A program made the position numbers and the translations under genes. From NCBI RefSeq assembly GCF_040117685.2, contig NZ_JBEDYP020000008.1, positions 62,001 to 126,000 on the forward strand: DNA of 64,000 nt, read 5' to 3'. Every line of letters starts with the position of its first letter. The stretch's first letter is position 1. Source of the DNA: Gracilimonas sp040117685. GTDB lineage: Bacteria > Bacteroidota > Rhodothermia > Balneolales > Balneolaceae. Below the pieces are notes generated by a model. That model had not been told where the DNA came from. It ran no database searches and saw only the letters and a list, made by a program, of their open reading frames with translations. This document shows, in pieces, positions 36,277 to 43,059 of the stretch.

Positions 36277-38656
36277 ACTCACTTCTCAAACTATCCACGG
36301 GATTAGCCACGGCGGCTTTGATGGATTGCCAGCTTACCGTCAAAATCGCAATAATCATGGCAATCAGCCCTACGGTTATAAAAACAGCAACATTCATATC
36401 AACACGATAAGCAAAGTTGGTGAGCCACTGATCCATTACGTACCAGGCGATGGGCGTTCCCACCACAAAACCGATGGCTACTAATTTCAGGAAGTCGGTT
36501 GAGAGTAAGGTCACAATTTTTGATACTGAGGCTCCCAATACTTTACGAATTCCGATTTCTTTCGCCCGGCGCTCAATCATAAAGGATGAAAGCCCCACCA
36601 AGCCAAGGCAGGCAATGAAAATCGCCAGACCTGAAAATGCCAGCAATAGGTTTCGGGTTTGCAACTCAGACTGGTATAGGGCATTCAGCTGCTGATCTAA
36701 GAACTCAAACTCAAATGGGCGGTGTGGGGCAACATCCTGCCACATGTTTTCAAGGGCAGCTATGGTTCCCTGTATGTTCGCAGGTTCCACTTTCACTAAC
36801 AGGTAGTTATACATTTGCTCATGAATGAACAAGGCCAGAGGCTCCACGTTTTCCCGCAGAGACTGGTAGTTAAAGTCGGCCATTACGCCAACCACCTCAC
36901 CTTCTCTTCCTCCCAGTACATTGAAAGGTTTGCCAACTGCTTCCTGGGGTGTCCAACCGTGAGCCTTTGCTAATTGTTCGTTTATGAGATATACATACCC
37001 TTGATCTCTTGTATAGGAAGGGTTGTTCGGAAATGAGCTGCCGGCGATGATTTCGATATCTAATGTTTGAACTAAGTCTGTGTCTGCTGCTCCTGCGGCT
37101 GTTCCTATGGGCTCCATTGTTGTATTGTGAACCGAGCCATATCCCCCAAACACTTTTCCGGGGATATTAGACATATAGGTTGCTCCTTTAATCCCCGGCT
37201 GACGGAGAACTTCACCTTTCAGGAGATCCTGCTTTTGGGCGAGTTCATTATCACGGGCGGGGAGTACGATCACTTCTTCATCGTCAAAACCGAGATCAGC
37301 AGATAGAATGAAATTTGTTTGTTGATAGATGATGACGGTACATAGAATGAGGAAAGTGGATATGGCGAATTGCGAGATCACCAGCCCTTTTCGAAGAGTG
37401 CCATCAGAACCTGTAGAGCCAAGAAGTCCCTTCAGTACACGCACCGGCTGGTATGAAGAAAGCAGAAAGGCCGGGTAGCTTCCTGCAAGGGCAGCGGTAA
37501 CGATGGTTACTCCACCCAAAAGCAGCCAGGCAGATGTATCCGTAAATAAGTTGAAGCTGATATCTTTTCCAAGCAGTTCGAAAAAGGGTTCCTTGAAGAA
37601 CTCTACCAAAATGAGTGCAAGCACAACCGATATCACTGTAATTAAAATCGATTCCCCATAAAACTGTTTAACCAGTTGCGATTTTACTGCTCCCAATGCT
37701 TTCCGGATACCTACTTCGGCTCCTCGTCTGGAAGAACGGGCGGTGGATAAATTCACGTAATTTATGGTGGCAATCAGAAGGACCATCAGTGCCAGAAAAA
37801 TAAAGCCGATTACATTCTGCATGCTTCCCATCGGGGCAATTTCAAACTCAAAGTCAGAGTTCAGGTACAGCTCGGTTACTGGAGTGAATATGAGTCGGTC
37901 TACCCGGTCTTGTACCTGGTTGTCTCTGATAAAAGCATTGGCTGTCTGGGATAATGACTCAATGGAAGAACTGTTATTCAACAGAAGGTAAGAGAAAAAG
38001 TTTGCCGCCCTGATCTGGGAATCATCTAATTGGGACCAACCACTCATGGTATGAAGCGACCCAAGGTAACTGAACGAAAAGTGAGAATTGGCGGGTACGT
38101 CCTCAATCACACCGGTTACCTCGAAATCATAATTGGTATTAAAAATTCGGGTATTAACGGTTTCACCGAGAACATCCGTAGAGCCAAATAACTTAAGCGC
38201 TGTAGATTTAGGGAGCACCAAAGATTTCGGATTTATTAGAGCCGTTTGGGGGTTGCCGGCAATAAAATCGAAGCTGAAAATGCTGAAGAAACTGGAGTCA
38301 GCGTACAAGAAGTTGTCTTCCTGGAATTTATTCTCACCGGCAGTAATAATGGCCGGACTATAGCGGGTGGGTTCGTAAAGCCGCACCCAACGCTCAACAT
38401 CCGGTGAAATCTGACCCAAAGAGGGTGCTACCATAGATGGTGTTACAGCGATCTTATCATCACCGCTTTCCATGCTAATGCGAACAATTCGGTCTGACTT
38501 TTCATGGAACCGGTCAAAGCTGAGTTCATGCCGTACAAAGATCAGGATCAACAGGCAGCAAGCAACGCCAATCGCCAACCCCGATATATTGATGAAGGAA
38601 TAGCCTTTATGCTTCGATATATTTCTAAAGGCAATTTTAATATAATTCTTCAGCAT
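36275..38656 (-). CDS. Fused MacB/FtsX-type ABC permease next to the canonical ATPase
   Basis: Permease of 793 residues. It has a true ribosome site (AAAGGAG, 4 bases from the ATG), unlike most of the tandem copies. The opening is MLKNYIKIAFRNISKHKGY. Coupling motifs are GAEVGIRKALGAV and AKEIGIRKVLGAS. It is separated from the ATPase at 38758 only by a repeat array, so these two with the adaptor at 39953 probably form the core transporter: ATPase dimer, fused permease and HlyD-type adaptor. Confidence 0.92.
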   Translation of the reverse strand: MLKNYIKIAFRNISKHKGYSFINISGLAIGVACCLLILIFVRHELSFDRFHEKSDRIVRISMESGDDKIAVTPSMVAPSLGQISPDVERWVRLYEPTRYSPAIITAGENKFQEDNFLYADSSFFSIFSFDFIAGNPQTALINPKSLVLPKSTALKLFGSTDVLGETVNTRIFNTNYDFEVTGVIEDVPANSHFSFSYLGSLHTMSGWSQLDDSQIRAANFFSYLLLNNSSSIESLSQTANAFIRDNQVQDRVDRLIFTPVTELYLNSDFEFEIAPMGSMQNVIGFIFLALMVLLIATINYVNLSTARSSRRGAEVGIRKALGAVKSQLVKQFYGESILITVISVVLALILVEFFKEPFFELLGKDISFNLFTDTSAWLLLGGVTIVTAALAGSYPAFLLSSYQPVRVLKGLLGSTGSDGTLRKGLVISQFAISTFLILCTVIIYQQTNFILSADLGFDDEEVIVLPARDNELAQKQDLLKGEVLRQPGIKGATYMSNIPGKVFGGYGSVHNTTMEPIGTAAGAADTDLVQTLDIEIIAGSSFPNNPSYTRDQGYVYLINEQLAKAHGWTPQEAVGKPFNVLGGREGEVVGVMADFNYQSLRENVEPLALFIHEQMYNYLLVKVEPANIQGTIAALENMWQDVAPHRPFEFEFLDQQLNALYQSELQTRNLLLAFSGLAIFIACLGLVGLSSFMIERRAKEIGIRKVLGASVSKIVTLLSTDFLKLVAIGFVVGTPIAWYVMDQWLTNFAYRVDMNVAVFITVGLIAMIIAILTVSWQSIKAAVANPVDSLRSE

Positions 38657-38698
38657 AGTTCTCCTTTATTATTGATGTGGGCAAGCCATATGAACCCC

Positions 38699-38757
38699 AG
38701 CTTTCAGTTTAATCCGGTAGGCTAAACTGAAAACTGACAGCTGTAGGCTGAAAACTA
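38699..38757. repeat. Inverted heptamer array, AGCNNTC family (copy 9)
   Basis: AGCTTTC/AGTTTAA, centre TCCGGTAGGC, then TAAACTG/AAAACTG and ACAGCTG/TAGGCTG/AAAACTA. It sits between the permease ribosome site and the ATPase stop. Confidence 0.75.
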
Positions 38758-39447
38758 CTACACATGAAACCCTTCCTGCATATTCTCAGTAACCACGTGG
38801 CCATCGAACAAGTGAATGACACGACGAGCGTAGTCAGCATCATGCGGGGAGTGAGTTACCATTACAATAGTGGTGCCGGCTTCGTTAAGTTCGGCCAACA
38901 GCTTCATCACTTCATCTCCGTGATCCGAATCCAGGTTACCGGTAGGCTCATCGGCGAGGATTAACTTGGCGTTGGCAACTACAGCACGGGCAATGGCCAC
39001 ACGTTGTTGCTGTCCACCGGAGAGCTGTTGAGGGAAGTGATTGCGGCGGTGCATCATGCCCATACGGTCGAGTGCTGTTTCTACTTTCTCCTTGCGTTCA
39101 GCGGAGTCAACACCAAGATAGAGAAGCGGCAGTTCCACATTTTCGAAAACGGTAAGTTCATCAATCAGGTTAAAACTCTGGAAGATGAATCCAATATTCC
39201 CTTTTCTTAGCTGGGCTCTTTCTCTTTCGGAATGAGTTGAGATCTCATGTCCTAAAAAGTGATACTCGCCATCGGATGGATTATCCAGTAGTCCCATAAT
39301 ATTCAGCAGGGTAGATTTCCCACAGCCTGAAGGCCCCATTATGGCTACAAATTCGCCCTCTTTGATTTCGAGGTTCACGTTGCTCAACGCAGTCGTTTCC
39401 ACTTCTTCCGTGGTATATACTTTCTTAAGGTTTTTTGTTTGAATCAT
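38758..39447 (-). CDS. Canonical MacB/LolD-type ABC ATPase
   Basis: ATP-binding subunit of 229 residues. Walker A is at 38-46 (GPSGCGKST), the Q-loop is Q90, the signature LSGGQQQRVAIARA begins at 142, Walker B is LILADE with the D-loop GNLDS, and the switch histidine is H199. Every position altered in the ATPase at 11933 is standard here. It follows the adaptor gene in transcription order, but the four-helix-bundle element lies between them on the other strand. It probably also energises permeases of the tandem set; this is inference. Confidence 0.95.
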   Translation of the reverse strand: MIQTKNLKKVYTTEEVETTALSNVNLEIKEGEFVAIMGPSGCGKSTLLNIMGLLDNPSDGEYHFLGHEISTHSERERAQLRKGNIGFIFQSFNLIDELTVFENVELPLLYLGVDSAERKEKVETALDRMGMMHRRNHFPQQLSGGQQQRVAIARAVVANAKLILADEPTGNLDSDHGDEVMKLLAELNEAGTTIVMVTHSPHDADYARRVIHLFDGHVVTENMQEGFHV

Positions 39448-39462
39448 GGTTGTAAGGGTTTG

Positions 39463-39486
39463 AACGTGTTCACGTGTTAAAGTTTT
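39463..39486. repeat. Half octamer array
   Basis: AACGTGTT/CACGTGTT/AAAGTTTT in the leader of the ATPase, of the same family as 30066 and 41436 but without an inverse arm. It lies about 40 bases from the heptamer array that starts the four-helix-bundle element. Confidence 0.6.
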
Positions 39487-39523
39487 TTGTAAGGAATCGG
39501 TTTCTGGGAGCTCTTACTGTAAA

Positions 39524-39554
39524 AGCTTTCAGCCTACAGCAGTCAGCTATCAGG
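39524..39554. repeat. Left heptamer arm of the four-helix-bundle element
   Basis: AGCTTTC/AGCCTAC/AGCAGTC/AGCTATC, then AGG, at exact 7-base spacing. Its inverse partner is at 39925, on the far side of the gene. Confidence 0.8.
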
Positions 39555-39575
39555 AATTTAATACATGGTTTATTT

Positions 39576-39935
39576 ATGAGAGATTTTAAAACACTATCTG
39601 TTTGGCAAAAAAGTCACATATTGGCTTTATCTATCTATAATTCAACGGCTGCTTTTCCGAAAGAGGAATTATATGGTTTGATAAGTCAAATGAGGAGGTC
39701 GGCATCTTCAATTCCCACTAACTTAGCTGAGGGTTGTGGAAGAACTACTCAATCACAGCTCACTCACTTCATTAATATTGCTTTGGGCTCAGCATCAGAA
39801 CTTCAGTATCAATTGATGCTTGCCAAAGATCTTGGATTTGTTTCCGACCATATTTTCAAAGAACAATCAAACAAAGTAACAGAGATCAAAAGAATGCTTA
39901 CTTCATTTCACCAAAAAGTTAGTACTGATAGCTGA
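39576..39935 (+). CDS. Four-helix-bundle protein, 23S rRNA IVP / Avd-like family
   Basis: A 119-residue member of the four-helix-bundle family (TIGR02436 type). The family was first known from intervening sequences in 23S rRNA and is related to the Avd accessory protein of diversity-generating retroelements. Diagnostic stretches are FKTLSVWQKSHILALSIY, FPKEELYGLISQMRRSASSIPTNLAEG and INIALGSASELQYQLMLAKDLG. I choose the ATG at 39576 over the longer frame from 39474 because the family begins MRDFKxLxVWQK. The final residues (TDS) and the stop lie in the right heptamer arm. Basic helices suggest nucleic-acid binding, as in Avd. No reverse transcriptase or template repeat is present in the window. 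Confidence 0.9.
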   Translation: MRDFKTLSVWQKSHILALSIYNSTAAFPKEELYGLISQMRRSASSIPTNLAEGCGRTTQSQLTHFINIALGSASELQYQLMLAKDLGFVSDHIFKEQSNKVTEIKRMLTSFHQKVSTDS

Positions 39936-39959
39936 AGCCTGAAAGCTGACAGCTATTGA
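39925..39959. repeat. Right heptamer arm of the four-helix-bundle element
   Basis: CTGATAG/CTGAAGC/CTGAAAG/CTGACAG/CTATTGA, the inverse sense of the left arm. It holds both the stop codon of the four-helix gene (39933-39935) and that of the convergent adaptor gene (39953-39955). Confidence 0.82.
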
Positions 39960-41209
39960 AGGACTAAAACTTCATTATCCCCAAACGTATCATAGCTGGA
40001 GGTAATTACCTTTTCTCCGGGCGATATTCCACTTAGCACCTCAAAATATTCAGGATTCTGCCGGCCGAGCCTGATATCTCTTCGGTAGGCCTTCCCTTCA
40101 TTTTCATTTACAACAAAAACCCAGTTACCACCGGTAGTTTGATAAAATCCACCTCTTGGTATCTGAACTGCACTTGCTGATTCCCCAAGTTCGAGGCGTA
40201 TTCTAACTGTCTGCCCCCGACGGAGACCTTCCGGCGCTTTATTCACAAACTCCATATCCACTTCAAACTGACCGTTATTAATAACCGGGTAAATTTTTGT
40301 GATCATCAGTTCGTGCGACTGTCCGTCAAAAGGGAAAGAACCACGTAGTCCCTGTGTAATTCTAGAAAGGTGATACTCATCAATGGCTACCCGAACCTTG
40401 TACCCATCCATGATATCAACCTGACCGATGCGCTCCCCGGAAGAGATAGACTGACCCTGGTTTAATTCAATGGTACTCAGTTGCCCTGAAATGGGAGCTG
40501 TAACCGAGAGGTTGTCCAGAATTTTCTGCACGGCTTCCAGGTTTTGGTACATTCTTTCTTCGGAATTATTCAGCTGCCTCAGCTGCGTAATTGTTTGGAT
40601 GGAATCCTTTTTATATGATTCGTAGGTTAATTCGTAGCGTCGTTTTTGGTACTCGTAGTTCTCCTTTGTGGTCTGGAATTCTTGTTCAGAAATTAAATCC
40701 CGTTCAACCAGCTTCTTCTGACGGTCATACTGTGATTTTAAAATTTCCATTTGAGACTTCGCACTGGCCAGCTGGTCCTGAAGCTGCAGTGTATTCTGTT
40801 CTAATGCCAACCGAGAATTCCGGGTATTATTAATTTGATCATAAAGCCCCGAAGTTTGTTGCATCACCTGAAGCTGCAGGCTCGAATTGGTAAGGGTCAG
40901 GATGGTATCACCTTCTTCAACCATGGTGCCGGATTCAAGAAAAACTTCCTGCACAACCCCGCCTTCAATGGCATCAAGGTAGATGGTTTGAATGGGCTGA
41001 ACCGCTCCTGTTACCTGTATAAACTCCTGAAAGGTGTCTTCCTGTACGGTTGCGATGGTCAATTTTTCTCTTTCCACATTTAATGTAGATCGCACATCCA
41101 TAAACCAAAATGCATATACGCTTAAGCTTGCAAATGCGAGAACGCCTGCAATCATAAGGAAGCGTTTTAGCGTCCAGGTTTTCTTTTCAATTTTTCGATC
41201 CATTCCCAT
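39953..41209 (-). CDS. HlyD/MacA-type periplasmic adaptor protein
   Basis: Membrane-fusion (adaptor) subunit of 418 residues linking an inner-membrane ABC transporter to an outer-membrane channel or partner. Membrane anchor at residues 16-38. The lipoyl half-motifs lie near 70-105 (LDAIEGGVVQEVFLESGTMVEEGDTIL) and 240-270. A long coiled-coil hairpin spans about 115-225 (QLASAKSQMEILKSQYDRQKKLVERDLIS), followed by beta-barrel and membrane-proximal domains (GEKVITSSYDTFGDNEVLVLQ). A near-consensus sigma-54 promoter lies about 50 bases upstream and a sigma-54 activator gene is divergent, so regulation by that activator is likely. No outer-membrane TolC-type gene is present in the window. Confidence 0.92.
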   Translation of the reverse strand: MGMDRKIEKKTWTLKRFLMIAGVLAFASLSVYAFWFMDVRSTLNVEREKLTIATVQEDTFQEFIQVTGAVQPIQTIYLDAIEGGVVQEVFLESGTMVEEGDTILTLTNSSLQLQVMQQTSGLYDQINNTRNSRLALEQNTLQLQDQLASAKSQMEILKSQYDRQKKLVERDLISEQEFQTTKENYEYQKRRYELTYESYKKDSIQTITQLRQLNNSEERMYQNLEAVQKILDNLSVTAPISGQLSTIELNQGQSISSGERIGQVDIMDGYKVRVAIDEYHLSRITQGLRGSFPFDGQSHELMITKIYPVINNGQFEVDMEFVNKAPEGLRRGQTVRIRLELGESASAVQIPRGGFYQTTGGNWVFVVNENEGKAYRRDIRLGRQNPEYFEVLSGISPGEKVITSSYDTFGDNEVLVLQ

Positions 41210-41256
41210 TCGTAAATGTCCTGCTGGTTTTTCGTAGTTAATTTTTGAAGTATATA

Positions 41257-41272
41257 ATCAAGATGTGTGCCA
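41257..41272 (-). promoter_or_regulatory. Putative sigma-54 promoter of the adaptor gene
   Basis: On the minus strand TGGCAC, then 5 bases, then TTGAT: the -24 box is perfect and the -12 box differs from TTGCW only by A for C. The GG and GA are spaced by 10 bases as required. It would start transcription about 35-40 bases before the adaptor ATG. The divergent gene encodes a sigma-54 activator. Confidence 0.6.
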
Positions 41273-41435
41273 AATTAAATGAATGTATGCTAAAAGGGAA
41301 TTAAGGATGATTCTTTCTGAATTAATGTTCACATTCCAACATCAGATGTTCGATATCGTACACTTTGATTGCGGGATTACGAGGATTAGACTATCTCAAA
41401 GAGTAAATGTTACAAGTGGTATGGTATTGGCTTAC

Positions 41436-41528
41436 AAGTGTTGAAGTGCATATGTGTTAAAGTGTTTTTTATGGTTCCTGAACACATAGATACTTTAACA
41501 CTTCAACACATTGATACGTAAACACATA
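41436..41528. repeat. Inverted octamer array before the sigma-54 regulator
   Basis: Left AAGTGTTG/AAGTGCAT/ATGTGTTA/AAGTGTTT (41436-41467). Right AACACATA/GATACTTT/AACACTTC/AACACATT/GATACGTA/AACACATA (41481-41528), six consecutive 8-base units. It ends 6 bases before the regulator's ATG. With the adaptor promoter it fills most of the 325-base gene-free gap 41210-41534. Confidence 0.85.
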
Positions 41529-41534
41529 AATTAA

Positions 41535-42908
41535 ATGAAAAAAACCGGTCGAATACTTGTTGTTGATGATGATACCGATGTGCTGAATGCGGCACGTTTG
41601 TACTTAAAGCAGCATGTTGAGAAAGTGGACGTGGAAAGCAATCCGAAGCTGATTTCCAACCTGATGAAAGAATATGATTACGATGCCATCCTTTTGGATA
41701 TGAATTTCCATGAGGACGTTAGTAGCGGGGAAGAGGGGTTCTACTGGCTGGAGAAAATCCTGGAAATAGACCCGGCCATGGCGGTTGTGTTGATAACAGC
41801 TTACGGAGATGTTGAAAAAGCGGTTCAGGCCGTGAAAACCGGCGCATCGGATTTTGTACTAAAACCCTGGCAAAACGAAAAGCTGTTGGCTACCGTAACC
41901 TCGGCTATGAATCTGAGTCAGTCAAAAAGAGATTCTCAAAAACTCCGTACACAAAATGCGGCTCTTAAGGCAGATATGGAACAGCCGTATCAGAATATCA
42001 TTGGGAAAAGCCGGGCTATGGAGCAGGTTTTTCAAACCATTGAAAAAGTGGCTAAAACCGATGCCAATGTTTTGATTACCGGCGAGAACGGAACCGGAAA
42101 AGAACTGGTGGCACGGGCACTTCACCGCCGTTCAAATCGAAGTGAGAATGCCTTTATAACCGTCGACATGGGAGCCCTGCCCGAAAGCCTGTTTGAAAGT
42201 GAATTGTTTGGACATGAGAAAGGAGCTTTTACCGATGCCAAGGAATCACGGGCCGGCCGATTTGAGATAGCTCATGGAGGAACGCTTTTTTTGGATGAAG
42301 TCGGAAATATTCCTCTTCAGCTTCAGCCTAAACTTTTATCCGCTTTGCAAACGCATGAGATCCGAAGAATCGGCTCCAACAAAACCACCAAGATTGATAT
42401 TCGTCTGATTTGTGCAACCAATGAAAGTTTGGGTAAGATGGTGGAAAAGCAGGTATTTCGTCAAGACCTGCTTTACCGGATCAATACCATTGAGATTAAG
42501 TTGCCACCGCTTCGTGAACGAACAGAAGACATCCCTTTGTTGGCGGAGCATTTTTTGAAGCAATACCGAACCAAGTACAAAAAAGAAATCAAAGGCATTA
42601 CAGATCAGGCCCTAAATCATCTGAAAGAATATCACTGGCCGGGTAATATTCGGGAGTTGGAGCATGGGGTGGAGCGTGCCGTTATTATGACGGATGAAGA
42701 ACAATTACAGAAAGGAGATTTTCTGCTGACTTCCGTTTCAGGTAATGATCATAAACTGCCGGTTTCCGGATTAAATCTGGAAGAAGTTGAAAAGACGGTG
42801 ATCCGTAAGGCAATGGATAAGCACAGTGGTAATATATCGCACGCTGCCGAAGAGTTGGGCCTGACACGGGCATCTTTATACCGAAGATTGGAAAAATATG
42901 GATTGTAG
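41535..42908 (+). CDS. NtrC-family sigma-54-dependent response regulator
   Basis: Response regulator of 457 residues. The receiver domain (5-125) has acidic residues D11-D12, phospho-acceptor D55, T88 and K110. The AAA+ activator domain (about 153-380) has Walker A GENGTGKE at 183-190, the sigma-54 contact loop at 230-235, which reads GAFTDA rather than GAFTGA, and Walker B LFLDEVG near 251. The C-terminal Fis-type helix-turn-helix is at about 415-457 (GNISHAAEELGLTRASLYRRLEKYGL). The histidine kinase follows 151 bases downstream. Expected target: the divergent adaptor-ATPase-permease genes, which carry a matching promoter. Confidence 0.95.
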   Translation: MKKTGRILVVDDDTDVLNAARLYLKQHVEKVDVESNPKLISNLMKEYDYDAILLDMNFHEDVSSGEEGFYWLEKILEIDPAMAVVLITAYGDVEKAVQAVKTGASDFVLKPWQNEKLLATVTSAMNLSQSKRDSQKLRTQNAALKADMEQPYQNIIGKSRAMEQVFQTIEKVAKTDANVLITGENGTGKELVARALHRRSNRSENAFITVDMGALPESLFESELFGHEKGAFTDAKESRAGRFEIAHGGTLFLDEVGNIPLQLQPKLLSALQTHEIRRIGSNKTTKIDIRLICATNESLGKMVEKQVFRQDLLYRINTIEIKLPPLRERTEDIPLLAEHFLKQYRTKYKKEIKGITDQALNHLKEYHWPGNIRELEHGVERAVIMTDEEQLQKGDFLLTSVSGNDHKLPVSGLNLEEVEKTVIRKAMDKHSGNISHAAEELGLTRASLYRRLEKYGL

Positions 42909-42936
42909 GTTTAGAATTCATTTGACCAAACAAGCA

Positions 42937-43027
42937 GTCATTCCTGCGCAGGCAGGAATCTTGTTGGTTAAATCAGACTACGAGCTATTTCAAACAAAAA
43001 GATCTCGGGCATTCGCCGCGAGATGAC
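42937..43027. repeat. Compound REP-like element bounded by GTCAT/ATGAC
   Basis: Two hairpins in inverted order. ATTCCTGC-GCAG-GCAGGAAT (42940-42959) has a perfect 8-bp stem. ATCTCG...CGAGAT (43002-43024) has a 6-bp stem. The whole unit begins GTCAT and ends ATGAC. It resembles the ATTCC(N)GGAAT intergenic repeats known in several phyla. Confidence 0.65.
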
Positions 43028-43034
43028 AATAACT

Positions 43035-43051
43035 AAACTGAAAGCTGACAC
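43035..43051. repeat. Half AGCNNTC-family array before the kinase gene
   Basis: TAAACTGAAAGCTGACAC: two inverse-sense heptamers, CTGAAAG/CTGACAC, 8 bases before the kinase start. No partner arm is seen. Confidence 0.5.
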
Positions 43052-43059
43052 TAAATAAA

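Larger units (their letters stand above)
39524..39959. mobile_element. Candidate element: four-helix-bundle gene between inverted heptamer arms
   Basis: A 436-base unit with the AGCNNTC arms at its ends in inverted orientation and the small gene inside. It lies on the opposite strand to, and separates, an adaptor gene and its ATPase. The right arm runs into the adaptor's stop codon. No transposase motif is present and no target duplication is obvious, so the mobile-element reading is a proposal. Confidence 0.45.

Noticed and set aside
39474..39575. N-terminal extension of the four-helix-bundle protein
   Set aside because: It would be translated from repeat arms, and the family starts at the ATG at 39576.
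39576..39935. Diversity-generating retroelement around the Avd-like gene
   Set aside because: No reverse transcriptase and no template/variable repeat pair with adenine-biased differences is visible in the window.
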